A DNA stretch of 64,000 nucleotides, taken from Podospora comata. Lineage: Eukaryota; Ascomycota; Sordariomycetes; Sordariales; Podosporaceae. Position numbers and translations under genes: made by a program. Each line of letters begins with the position of its first letter. Positions within the stretch are counted from its first letter, which is position 1. The stretch spans positions 1,781,001-1,845,000 of the forward strand of contig CP071495.1 in assembly GCA_017354895.1 (NCBI GenBank), in the 5' to 3' direction. The notes below the pieces were generated by a model that did no database searches, was not told the origin of the DNA, and saw only the letters and a list, made by a program, of their open reading frames with translations. This document shows positions 37,391 through 48,209 of the stretch, piece by piece.

Positions 37391-37598
37391 CACTCATCCC
37401 ACCAACACAACCAACCTCAGTGAACATTACCGAGCACAATACTCGACCCGACATTCCGGTTCACCCCAAGACAAGCCCCCAGCCCGAGCATGTTACTTGT
37501 GTGGCCGCCCAGCCAGTCCCAAGCCAGGTGAGAGTCAGGAAACAGTCTCGGGGCTTGGACGCGGTCTGTGGTGCCTAAGGTAGGTAGGTGAATGCTGG

Positions 37599-38054
37599 TC
37601 AAGGTGAGAAGGTGAAAGAAAGGAAAGAGGTTTTTGCTATCACGATGAAACCAATTTTTGGTGATAGAAATTGAGAGAGAGAGATATATATACCCTTCTG
37701 TCTGTCTGTCTGTCTTAACGTGAGAGCAGACGTCAGGCCTTGAACACAAATGCTCAGAAGCAGGAAAACGATGCTGAAGACAATGTGAACGTAAAGATGA
37801 GACTGATGTTGGGAATGGAAACTTCTAGCTGTGAATGTCCCAGGCCTATTATACTCATCATTTACCCTTTCCCCCTCTCCACCAGGCCATAACTGCTGGC
37901 GCCATCGTCGGTGCTTGTCTTGAAAGAAAACCTCCGTTTGGGCTATGCATGTGTTCGCAAGCATAAAGCAGCTGCACCGAGCGTTTCCATCTGCCATGTA
38001 CCGTCTGTTTGTGATGTGTTTGTCCTCTGGCATTAGCGTCCCCCGCACCGTCAC
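37599..38054 (-). CDS. Small hypothetical protein with one transmembrane segment
   Basis: A 151-residue open frame. The N-terminal half (TLMPEDKHITNRRYMADGNA, QTEVFFQDKHRRWRQQLWPG) looks like ordered protein, and SHLYVHIVFSIVFLLLSICV would be a membrane helix. The C-terminal part runs through a GT/AGAC simple repeat and is doubtful. It may instead be the first exon of the gene to its right on the minus strand. No family is recognised. Confidence 0.3.
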   Translation of the reverse strand: MTVRGTLMPEDKHITNRRYMADGNARCSCFMLANTCIAQTEVFFQDKHRRWRQQLWPGGEGERVNDEYNRPGTFTARSFHSQHQSHLYVHIVFSIVFLLLSICVQGLTSALTLRQTDRQKGIYISLSQFLSPKIGFIVIAKTSFLSFTFSP

Positions 38055-38204
38055 GCATGGTCAAGAGACCTTCAGAGATGCTGCAACCCGGAAAGAAATA
38101 AACGCCCTGTTTTTACTCTATGTGTAACATACCAGTTCGCCACCAAGCCCAGTACTCCTCTCTTCCCGTAACCTCATGATCAGTGTCCCATCGGAATCCT
38201 CATC

Positions 38205-39679
38205 CTAAGAGACTTCCTCCACCATCCTGCCCGAAGCCAAACCACCCTTGATGAAAACCCTCCCGGCAGGTCCAGCCAACATCTCATCCGGAACAGACAC
38301 CTTGCTTCCGTTTTTGTTGTTGACCCACCTCACAAACATGGGATCAGCACGGGGAGCAGCCTCGGCGGTGCCATCCGGGGTATCATACCCACCCGCGGCA
38401 AGAAGCGCATTCTTCCGGTTTGTCTTGGGCGCTTGCTTCTTGAGGAGCTTGTTGATGGTTTCCATCTAGGACACCATGTTAGTTTTGTTCTCAGTAAAAC
38501 AGACAAAGGCAAACAAACCTTGACCTCCTCATTCCGCTTCTCGCTCAGATTCCGTCTCCGTCTGGCCATCTCGGCACGTCTCATGGACAGCTCCTCGGCG
38601 GTGAAAACCTTCTTTGCTTGGACCTCATCAGATAGCTTAAGGTACTCGTGAGATGCCTCTCCAAGCTTAGCCCTCTGTCTGGCCGTGAGTTTTGACAGAT
38701 CTGGTGTCCCCCCTCTGCTCCCCAGCTCGCTGTCCAGATCATCATCCTCCCCTTCAGCATCCTCATCATCAACCACAATCTCCTCCTCTCCCTCGGCATC
38801 AATATCCTCCTCCTCCCCCTCAGCATCCTCCTCCTCCTCTTCCTCCTCCTCCTCCTCGGCATCAACTCCCATGGTGATATCCTCCGGCTCGCTCTCCAGC
38901 TCACTAAGCTCCTCATCATCGTCATCATCAGCGTAGTGAATAGCCGGTTTAGCCTTGACAGGCGTGGTCTTTGCCTTGCTGGCAGGAACAGCCACGCCCC
39001 TCTGAGGCTTGGTGACCTTGATAGCAGGCGGCGGAGGAGCAATGGACATGTCGACATCCTCATCATCGTCCTCTTCCCCTTCAGCATCAATGTCCATGTC
39101 ATCCCCATCGTCCATATCCTCATCTTCATCCTCTTCTTCTTCTTCCTCCTCCTCTTCGTCTTCCTCATCGTCGTCATCTTCTAGGTCGTTTCGGAGACCG
39201 GAACGGTTGCTGTTTCCCTTAACTTCAATCTCCTGTTTCGGCTCCTCCTCTTCCTCGTCTTCGTCTTCCTCCTCATCTACGTCGTCGCCCTCGCTACTTT
39301 CGATAACATAGCGATTTCCGCCTCCTCTGGTCCGTTTCCCTCCTGAAGATCCTGGCCGGGTGGTGGAGGTGCTGGGGATAGCTTTCCGTTTGCTGTTGTT
39401 GTTGTTGTTATTGTTGTTGTTGCTGCTTGTCCCGCTGGTGGCCTGGCGAAGCTTGCTAGATGAGGTCTTGACTGTTAAGTGGATATGCTGGTCGGCATCT
39501 GCAGGACCGGTGGGGGAGGATCCGGGCCTCCGCGACACAGAGGCGATGCCGTTTCCTGAGCGGCGGTTGGACGAGCGTGACGACATGGTGCGCTCGTTAT
39601 CCTTGTTATCTCTGTCGGCGAGGTCAGTGATTTTCACGGTGGCGCGCTGAGCGGCCGAGCGACGCGGCCGGGACGACAT
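38205..39679 (-). CDS. ies2: INO80 chromatin-remodelling complex subunit Ies2 (PAPA-1-like)
   Basis: Subunit of the nuclear INO80 nucleosome remodeller that activates its ATPase. Two exons on the minus strand, 39679-38519 and 38465-38205, are separated by a 53-bp intron (GTTTGT to CCTAG, phase 0). They encode 473 residues. The first three quarters are disordered: RS/Asn runs, then very long Asp/Glu tracts with repeated EDAEGEEE units and a KPQRGVAVPASKAKTTPVKA basic linker. The conserved PAPA-1 region starts near 325 (LTARQRAKLGEASHEYLKL, RRAEMARRRRNLSEKRNEEV) and runs across the splice site into METINKLLKKQAPKTNRK. The C-terminal domain contains FVRWVNNKNGSKVSVPDEML. The ATG at 39679 (MSSRPRRSAAQR) is preferred over an upstream frame that reads through simple repeats. 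Serine-rich frames on the other strand are mirror artefacts of the acidic tracts. Confidence 0.88.
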
Positions 39680-40180
39680 GATAGAAATGATGCGTGTGGG
39701 TGATGAAACGTGGGAGTGAAGAGTGAGAGTGAGGGCGAGAGTGAGAGTGAGAGCGAGAGTGAGAGTGAGAGATGAGGAATGTTGACAATTGATGATGTGG
39801 CTGGTGGCTGGCTTTGTTGGTCGGTTGGCTGATAATGCCCTATGGATAGTAGCGTTGATGTGTGGAGGTTGCGCGAGAGACAAGGCACGTCGTCCGAATA
39901 AGCTTGCCTCGCCTTGCCTCGCCTGGCTTTGCCTTGCCTATGCCTTGCCGTGTGTGGGCGGCGTGTGGTGTGTGATTTGCGACTGTGTGAGATGGGCGCG
40001 GGCGTGCCAATGGGCAGAAAGGCTCTCGACCGGAATTTGAGCCTTCCCCAATTCATTCGCGGAGCTGTGTGTACTTCTTTCCAACCGTTGCACTTGGTCA
40101 AAAAGTAGGTTTCACAAGGTGTTTGCCGGCTCCGGCTCCGACAGACGCCGCCTGCATTTCGAACTGTCGGTCGTCTCGTC

Positions 40181-40237
<57 letters not shown>

Positions 40238-41090
40238 ACTCCCTGGAGGCGCAATGCAGATCACAGATCACCCCAGAGAGAAGAGAGTTGAGGCTGGTCC
40301 TGTTTCTCAGGGGGCACAACTGCCACCATCATCATCACAACCGTCCACCCACATTCTCACCATATCTCACTTGAATCGCAAAAAAGATCACTCACATTGG
40401 GTGTTTTGCGACGGACTACCTATCTCAACGGCTTGCTGCGTTCTGGCGGCGGTGTAATCAGCAAGACTGTTTCTCAATGGTGGCTCTCTGGGCTGTCGAC
40501 GTCATCTTTCATCAACGGACCGTCTGGGCACTCAATCTCGATTGACATACCAGAGTGTTTGTGGATCAGTTGTTCGATGGCGACACTCTCACAGTGAGCG
40601 GCAGGAACACATGAATGTCTGTCAGGCAAGACAGACACGGCAGAGAGTATGAGGTGATGGTACAAAAATGACAAAAAGTACACTCGGAATAAATGAAATG
40701 ATACGCCGCAAAGAACACGGCAAAAAATGACGTCTTCTTTTTCTGTCTGACAGATGGAGCTCGACTCGAATCGAATTGAGGATATACAAACACTTGACCG
40801 TGATTGATGGCCGGTGGGATAGTGGATCGTGGCCCAGCAGACGACCCCAGAATTTGGCGTCTCTAGTTGTGGGGCCGTTGCTGGGTGCTGTTATGAGTGG
40901 GGTCACGTCCAAGGCGCCCAGACCAGGCCCATCCCGGCACCAGCGCAATTGGGCGAGCCTCGGTAACAATTTCACGGCCAAGTGACGCTGTTGTTGATGA
41001 CGGCTGTCGGTTTCCATCTTTCTTTATTTTCGACTCTCGTCACACCAGCTGTTCCTCTTACTCGCATCAGCCATCACCACAGCCAGCAGC
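39680..41090. other. Divergent intergenic region ies2 / peroxin gene
   Basis: Shared upstream region of two divergently transcribed genes. It contains GAGAGT simple repeats (about 39719-39775), CTTGCC repeats (about 39903-39950) and a CT run ending in CG repeats (40183-40234). No other gene is seen. Confidence 0.5.
40183..40234. repeat. (CT)n-(CG)n compound microsatellite
   Basis: About 21 CT units followed by six CG units, directly visible. Confidence 0.95.
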
Positions 41091-42282
41091 ATGACCGACG
41101 CCGACAAGAAGCCAGACCCAGAAGTCCCCGCGGCCACGGAGCCCGCCGTGCTCGAGACGCCCCCGACAAACATCGAGCCATCAACAAACACCGAAGCTGA
41201 GTCTTCCACTGCGCCGGCGCCAGAGAAGACGCGAGAAGCCACCCTCGAGCAGGCGCGCATCTTTCTCAAAGACACCGAGACCCAAAAGGCCACCGCAGCA
41301 CAAAAAACAGAGTTTCTCAAGAGCAAAGGGCTGTCGGATAGTGATATTCAAGACCTCCTAAAGGAAGTTACCCAAGATGCGCCAGTACGTTTTTCTCTGC
41401 CATGTTGCTTACCAGCATATATCAAACTAACCTTTTCATCTCCCCCAGCACCTCGACCAACAACCACGCCTAACCACGGCCACCTCCGTCCTCCCAAAAG
41501 AAGACCGCCCCCCCATCGTCACCTACCCCGAATTCCTCACCACCCCCACCCGCCCCCCACCCCTAATCACCCCAAACATCTTCCTCAACACAGTCTACGC
41601 CTTCACGGGGTTGTCAACCCTCATCTACGGCACCTCCAAGTTTGTCCTCGAACCCATGGTCACCTCCCTCACCGCCTCGAGGATTGAACTCGCCACAGCA
41701 GCGAATGATAACCTCTCCAAATTGGTCACCAAGCTAGAAGAAACCGTTTCCCAAATCCCAACCTACCTTTCCCACGACCAGGACCACTCCCCTCGTCAGT
41801 CACTAGACATGCAATCCCAATACGACGATCCAACCGAGCTGTTCCACCGCGACATTGGCATCCAGACAGAAGACACACCCCGCTCCTCCCTCAACTTGTC
41901 TACTCCCCTCTTTCCTGGAAACGCAGAAGAAACGGCTACGAATTACCAGGCCAGACGTCTGTCTGGTCTGGTCAAGTCTTTGAGACAAGTTAATGAGGGG
42001 TTGGCGAGCCAGTCGGAGGGTTACGCGGATGTGAAGACGGTGCTGGAGGTGATGAGGGATGATTTGGAGGGTTTGGCGAGGGAGACGAGCGGGGAGGTGT
42101 ATGGGGGGTACAACATGTACGGGGCGAGGCAGGAGAGGGATGATGAGATTAGGAGGGCGAAGGAGAATATCAGGAGGGTGAAGGGGGTGCTGTTGAGCAG
42201 CAGGAGTTTTCCGGGGGATAGGTCGGGGGTTGTCACGGCTGGGCAGGGGCGGAGAGGGGGGTTTGGGATTGGGGGGAGGTAG
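41091..42282 (+). CDS. Peroxin with Pex14 N-terminal domain (Pex14/17, PEX33-like)
   Basis: Component of the peroxisomal docking complex that receives cargo-loaded Pex5/Pex7 at the peroxisome membrane. Exons 41091-41384 and 41449-42282 are joined by a 64-bp intron (GTACGT, CTAAC branch, CCCAG, phase 0), giving 375 residues. The Pex14-N helical domain is at about 48-95 (TREATLEQARIFLKDTETQK, KTEFLKSKGLSDSDIQDLL). A proline-rich linker leads to a hydrophobic stretch NIFLNTVYAFTGLSTLIYGT near 145-165. Coiled coils follow (LATAANDNLSKLVTKLEETV; LVKSLRQVNEGLASQSEGY). The C-terminus is Arg/Gly-rich. Canonical Pex14 is similar in order, but the short spacing and long coiled-coil half look more like the chimeric Pex14/17 (PEX33) of filamentous fungi. 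The Pex14-domain assignment is firm; which paralogue is less so. Confidence 0.8.
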
Positions 42283-43778
42283 ATTGATGGATTGCAGGCT
42301 CTTGTAAAGGGGTGGTGAGGGGGTGGAGTGTATTCTTTTTGGTTTGTTTGATGATTAATGGAGATATGGTATGGTTACACAGGAGATGGAAGCGTTGATG
42401 GAAGCTAGGAGGATCCAGACAGGTTTTCAATTTTGAACGGCTTCCCGAACATGTTGTGCTTATAGAAGCTAGCGGAATACAAAAACACTCGGACAGCTCG
42501 GTTGTGTGAGCTACGGGATCGATCAAAAACAAAACAACCTGCTGGAGATGCACAGGAGATGCTCGATTTGAGATTCCCAAGGACGCGCTACAAACTACAG
42601 AGAGGTGGCGGCGTCTTGGCTAGTGCGGGTGGGTGCGGTCATCTGTCAGTTTGTCGAGCATGGGGATTATTGGTTACACTTACAGGTCTAGGTCGGTATG
42701 CAGGCTCGTTTGTTAGGCGATGGATGGGTGGTGAGGGGCAAAATGGATACAGCGGGAGGTTTGTCAGCTTGGAAAGTAGTGGTGGACAGCTTGACCCTCC
42801 TGCTTTGTGTTAGGCAGCGGGAGTGGGAGGTGGGAATAGCTCGGTGTTGTGAGGAGGGACGGTGGGATTATTCTTCAAAATCACCTGAGCTGAGACCTGC
42901 CACAGAGGTAGCTACATACCGCGTTGGACGGTAGAAATATACATAATCAATTCTTCCCTGTCTATAAAAGAGGATATAATCCAGGGTCTGTACCGAAAGC
43001 AAAAGGACCTTCAGCTCTAGACCAAGCTTGTTCCCAACCTCTTGAACGGGGCGGCCGGCCAATGTAGTCTCGATCGCATGCCGAGAGGGCAAGTTGCAGA
43101 TGATGGGGGCACTGCAGCGTTGCATTTACCAAGCACAAGAGATGTACTATGTATGGATGTACACAGACGGCGGCCGGCGGGCATCCATTCAAGTCCCCCG
43201 CATCAAGTGGGAGTGTGATGCGAGGTGGGTGGTAGGAGAGAAAAGAGAAAAAACACGCCACCAGTTCACCCAGTTTGGATGGAAGAAAGAAGGGGGGGGG
43301 GGAGGGGGTGGAGGGCGGAGAATGGGATTTGAGGGGATTCCCAGTGACAACTGACATGAATAGTGCCGTCTGAGGAACAAAAGTCAAAACGGTTTGGCAG
43401 CAAGTCCACAAGTCACACGATCTCAGCAGATGGCCCCAAACCTACATGTCACTGGCGCCGGGCCCCACCACGAACGGGTGGAGTGGGGTTTTTTTTTTTT
43501 GAGTTGCTGGTTGCCCAGTGGTGGTGGAGACGAAGGATTTCAGGTGCCGTTTCTCAAAATTGAGATATTGATTCTCATCCACTGCGCTGGGAACCACTCA
43601 CAAGACAATCAAAATAAGGCTCGGGATCTCTTCGTTAGTGGCGTGTTCCTGAACATAATCCTCTCTCAAAAACGAGGAACGAGGCTCGGCCAGAATCGGT
43701 AGACACAGAGAGGAAAAAACGGCCATCGGATCCTGCCGCTTCCCCAGACTCGGGGAACACAGCTTTTGCAAGAAAGCC
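42283..43778. other. Intergenic, no gene seen
   Basis: 3' flank of the peroxin gene and promoter of the next. Contains G-runs near 43291-43310 and a T-run at 43489. Open frames here are short and unsupported. Confidence 0.4.
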
Positions 43779-45910
43779 ATGCACTCGGATGAGGGAGGGC
43801 CAGAAGCGCCCACAGACACAGACACCACACCGATCAACAAAGACCCCGCCACGGTCACAGCCATCCTTGATGAGAGAGACACCGCTCATGATGCAAGTCA
43901 GGACGGGACTAGTGCTGCCACTGCCACTGCTGTCAGACTCACATCACCTGGTATGTTTTTGTCTCTTTGATCCTCTTCTTCTTCTTGTTCTTCTTCTACT
44001 CTGATCAACATCCCTCTCAACCCTCCCTTGCTCTTCCTACACTACACTATGTCTTATCCCCCCACAAGTCAATGCGCAGATCGCTAATGTGAGCTTTGCT
44101 GTGCCTGCCTCCAGACTTGGGCGGACCAGGCCTTCTTGGCTCAGGAATCATACCACTTTCAGCGCCCGTCACCCCGCACTCTCAGCACCCCCCCGGCCAG
44201 CGTCAACTGCCCCCAGCACCCCCAATCTATTATAAAGTCACTCCGGCCCCGTCACCGTCGCGTGAAGCCAACGGTGGCGACCACGACTTGTCTGTGAACT
44301 ACCCTCCCAACAACAACAACAACAACACACCAAAAGCCATGATTTTCTCAGACCTCTACAAGTCACCGAGGTCGCCCTTCAGCAAGCTCCGCAACTCCCT
44401 GCCTCACCACCCTCCGCCGCCCTCAGATATCGATGCCGACCTCGTCAGCAAGGACAAGGCCAAGCAAAAGGAGGCCGTGAAGCGGTACCTCGCCGAGAGG
44501 GTCAAAAATGACTGGGAGTTCACGTGGCCGCCCGTGACACCATCATCACCACCACCACCAGTCATCCCGGTAAACTCACCGCCAACCCCCGCTGAATCGG
44601 AGCAGTCGACCGTTGTCAACGGAGACGCTCCACTGCCACCGGCAACCGGACCCACATCAACAACATCAGCCGAGCATGTGCTTCCGCCAAGCACCGGTGA
44701 AGCCACATCGGCGCCCAAAACGGGGACCGAGAATGACGATGAGGACGATGCAAACAGGGATTCGGGAGAGGAGGCAGACTCGGAATCGGATAACGAATCT
44801 GTCTACAGCACGATATCCGAAGATTTGGCCCATTTCCAGCCAAGAGCCGAATGGACATCTGATCTTTCGGATGACGATGGGTTGCAACCCGTCCCATCAC
44901 CCTTCCGGTTCAACAGCCCCGACGATGTCGGCACCGCCGTACGCACCTCGATGGGATCAAAACGCACTCGGAGGAGGAGAGCCGTGAGAGAAGAGGCATC
45001 CTGGAATCCAGGTCTCGCATGCTTCGAAGCCCGCCGTGACGCCTGGACAGGTGCCCGGACCGTCCGCGTGAAGCCGAAACCGGCTCCCCCCACTTCGCCG
45101 TCTACCGGCCGCCGACTTTCGTTCTGGAGACTTCATCGCACCGAGTCATCCAGCTCTCAGCACTCTACCCCGGGCTCGGCGCCACCCCAAGCCTCCCCCA
45201 TCAACCCAACGGAAACCCGCACCTCCCACCAAACCGACATCTCGGCCATCACCCCTCCCCTCTCCGAATCCGACTCGGCCAAAGAGCAGCCTATTCAGCA
45301 GACCACATCCCACGAGTCCAACACGGTCTATCCAGTCGAAACACTCATTCCCGTTCCAGCTCCGTTACTCCCGCCACAAAACCCCATGCGCGCGTCCATC
45401 ACCCCGTCCATGTACTCTTCTCTCTACGATAAACTCGTCGTCCAAGGCCTCCAACCAGCCTGCCCGGTAAATCTGTCGGATATGATCCGCGCCTGCGTCG
45501 TGGGCTGGAAACGCGACGGCGAATGGCCACCACGATCCAACTACACGGCTCCGTTTCCTGTTCCTGTAGCCGCCACCACGGCCGAACTCGTTGCCATGCG
45601 TCAGAGAAAGGCGCAGCAACAACAAAAGATTAATGCCGCCAGGAAGGCCGCCGCGAGCACTTCTCCACCAGTGTCCTCCTCGCCTGGGTCGACGGTGAGG
45701 AGGATGAGCTTTGGGTTCCTGGGGAAAACCACCACGCATGAGGAGCATAAAGATAATAGCCATAGTGATGAGACGGGGAGCGGAAAGGCGCTGTTTAGGA
45801 GGAGTCTGCAGAGGGTGTTGAGTTTGGGACAGCATGGGCATGGGCATCCGGTGGGGAGCCCGCCGCAGAGGGAGGTGATGGGGGCTGCCTTGGGGGCTGC
45901 TATGACTTAG
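43779..45910 (+). CDS. DUF4050 / Gag1-like clamp domain protein
   Basis: Conserved fungal protein. The C-terminal region has the Gag1-like clamp (DUF4050) signature, a family linked in fission yeast to control of TORC1 through ubiquitin-ligase adaptors; I recall the link and cannot test it here. Exons 43779-43950 and 44115-45910 with a 164-bp intron (GTATGT to CCTCCAG, phase 1) give 655 residues. Landmarks are a short conserved basic segment DADLVSKDKAKQKEAVKRYL followed by VKNDWEFTWPP, acidic DDEDDANRDSGEEADSESDN, then ASWNPGLACFEARRDAWTGA. The core YDKLVVQGLQPACPVNLSDM and RACVVGWKRDGEWPPR lies near 450-500. The rest is Pro/Ser-rich and likely disordered. A small internal exon inside the intron (near 44069-44088) is possible, but the frame needs none. 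It could act as an adaptor at endomembranes; that is inference. Confidence 0.75.
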
Positions 45911-46011
45911 GGATGGATAGGAGGGTGATGTATATGAGGTCGTATGATTCTTGACCTCTTTTGGCGATTGGATATGGGAAGCTAGGGGGATGATGATGAT
46001 GATAATGATGA

Positions 46012-46046
46012 TGGTGGTGGTGGTGGTGGTGGTGGTGGTGGTGGTG
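46012..46046. repeat. (TGG)n microsatellite
   Basis: About eleven TGG units after a GAT run, in the short intergenic stretch between the clamp protein gene (+) and the nitrilase (-), which converge here. Confidence 0.95.
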
Positions 46047-46332
46047 TTTTTTCAAAGGCAAAGGGCATAGTTTGATATTGGTACTGATGATACCGTGATA
46101 CCCCCGATCTTTTTATTCTCTTTTTTTTTGGCGTTGTTTTGAGGTGTATAGTTAGGGTAATGATGGGCATTGCTACGGATTATGTTGTTTGTATTTTGGG
46201 GAATCCACCACTTTGGCGTTGTTACTCTCTTGCCCCCGGTGCGGAACTTTACCCATGTCAACGGTCAAAATGAAGCCCGCTTCAGTCATCAAACATATAC
46301 CTTTGAGTAAACTCACAGAGTAAACCCACGTT

Positions 46333-47534
46333 TCAAACTGATCCGTCACCACCACCTCTTTCTCCTCCTTCCTCTTTCCCCCCATTCCCAACCCTCACCC
46401 GATTCGCACTTGTACTCCCCTCCTTCCTCCACCACCCCTCCCCCCGCTTCTCATCCCCCCATAAAGGCGTCTTGTCAAGACTGAACTGGACGACTTCCGG
46501 TCTGGCGTAGTGACCGTTGCTGTCGATCCAGACCTTGACGGTTTTGAGGTCTGAGAGGTCGATCTCGGCTTTGACAAGGACATCACCCGATTTGCCGCCT
46601 TCCACTGGGGCCGCGAGGAGGGAGCAAAAGGGGTGGATGATGGAGGACCAGCCGCCGCCTGGCTTGACGAAGGATTGGGGGCCGAGGTTAGCGGCCATCC
46701 AGTCGAGGCAGGTCTGATCGACGTAGTTCGAAGCCACCAAGACAAACACTTGGGCGGTTAGGGCGTGGGTTTTGGCTAGGGCTTCGATTTGGGCGTCGGC
46801 GGTTGATTCGAAGCCGGAGAGGGTGGAGAGGGCGGGCCAGGCGGCGATGTGGATGTGCTTGATCCAACACACTAGGTTAGCATTGAGTTTGATCATTTTT
46901 TTTCCTAGTTGGGGGGAGGGGGATACCTGGTTTTGGGCTATGAGGGCCTGGCGGGCACCGTTCATGGTGTTTTCCCAGCAGGCCAAACCGCCGACGTTGA
47001 ACCCACCCACTGCGGCAAGGGGTTTTACGTCGAGGGTTGCGCCGCCGCCCTGAGCCCAGACCATCCTTTCAACATAGGTAGGCTGCAGCTTCCGATGGAC
47101 AGAGACGATCTCCCCGTCGGAATCCATCATGACCTGCGAGTTGAAGAGGGTGTACCCACCCTCCATCCGCTCCGACACCCCTAGGCTGATCCCCACGTTT
47201 TTTTCTTTGCAGGCTTGGGCCACGGCGGCTAGGTCGGATGATACGACGACTGATTCTTCTGCGTATCTTGCCAGAGCTGGAGATGTGTCAGTAATGGAGG
47301 TGGAAAAGGGGGCGGGGGGGGTGACAAACCAGGAGCTTGCGTAATAGGGGGGTAGCACTCAATAAAATAGGGGTATCCAGGGACAAACGTCTCGGGAAAG
47401 GCCAAGAACCTGACTTGCTCAGAGGCAGCTTGCTCAATAAGACTGATCACTTTGGCCAAGGTGGCGGATTTGTTCATAAAGATTGGGGAGGCGTGGACGG
47501 CTGCTACTTTGAACTTTGTTTCCGAGGGCGCCAT
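46333..47534 (-). CDS. Nitrilase (carbon-nitrogen hydrolase)
   Basis: Hydrolyses nitriles to carboxylic acids and ammonia, usually as a spiral homo-oligomer in the cytosol. Three exons on the minus strand, 47534-47330, 47276-46927 and 46857-46333, have introns of 53 bp (GTTTGT, TGAC branch, CCAG, phase 1) and 69 bp (GTATCC, CTAAC, CAAG, phase 0). The product is 359 residues, normal for fungal nitrilases. The catalytic triad is present: Glu48 in FPETFVPGYPYF, Lys131 in HRKLQPTYVERM and Cys168 in GGLACWENTM. The substrate class (aromatic, arylaliphatic or cyanide) cannot be set by eye; the CWENTMNGARQ context differs from the CWEH typical of cyanide hydratases. The C-terminal 40 residues are Gly/Glu/Arg-rich and poorly conserved. 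No pathway neighbour is adjacent, so it probably acts alone in nitrile detoxification. Confidence 0.92.
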
Positions 47535-48209
47535 TTTGGATGCTGGTTTTCTTGAATGCAGTGAAGAGAAATAGGGGGTTGGATACGGTAATGTGGACGT
47601 CTTGTGTCACAAGTAAATATACGACGAACTTGTTTATGAACTATACGCTCTCGCTCACTCAGTCAGAACGTGGGCTGGTAAAAAGAACAAGGCCCAAAAG
47701 ATAACAGCAGCGGGGTAAAAACCTGGAGAAAGCGGGGGAATCTTTTGTGAGGAGAAAAATCATGGGGATGCTTGCCTGTTCATATCTAGACTAGATCGAC
47801 CAATGCCGGCCGTCTTGGGGATATATATATATGTAAGTAGTAAGCCGTGAAACGATAGCTCTGTTTTCTTCTGGTGATTGAGTGGCGTAGATCGGACTCT
47901 GACTGCATAACCTGTATAAGACTGAGATAAGAGCAGCAAGAAAAAGAAAAGAACTACCTGCTATGAATGCTAAATTACCGTGCTCTTGATCACCGCTAGT
48001 GTTGAGAGTATCCGATCTACCAGAACCCCATTGCTAATTCATCGATAAAAGACCACCCCTCCCCAAAAAGAGACGGCGTCCACCCATCCATCGTCTCGTC
48101 TTTATCACATTAATCCAACACTTCATCTCTCTTGGCTCATCCACTCATCCAACAACCAAGTTTCTCTACCTACACACCCACCCCATAATCACCATCTCCC
48201 CTTCCCATG
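47535..48209. other. Nitrilase promoter and 3' flank of the phosphate transporter gene
   Basis: Contains a short TA repeat (about 47821-47831) and otherwise ordinary intergenic sequence. No gene is seen. Confidence 0.45.

Noticed and set aside
38685-39311. Serine-rich plus-strand frames opposite ies2
   Set aside because: Antisense of the Asp/Glu tracts (GAG/GAT read as CTC/ATC) of the Ies2 protein.
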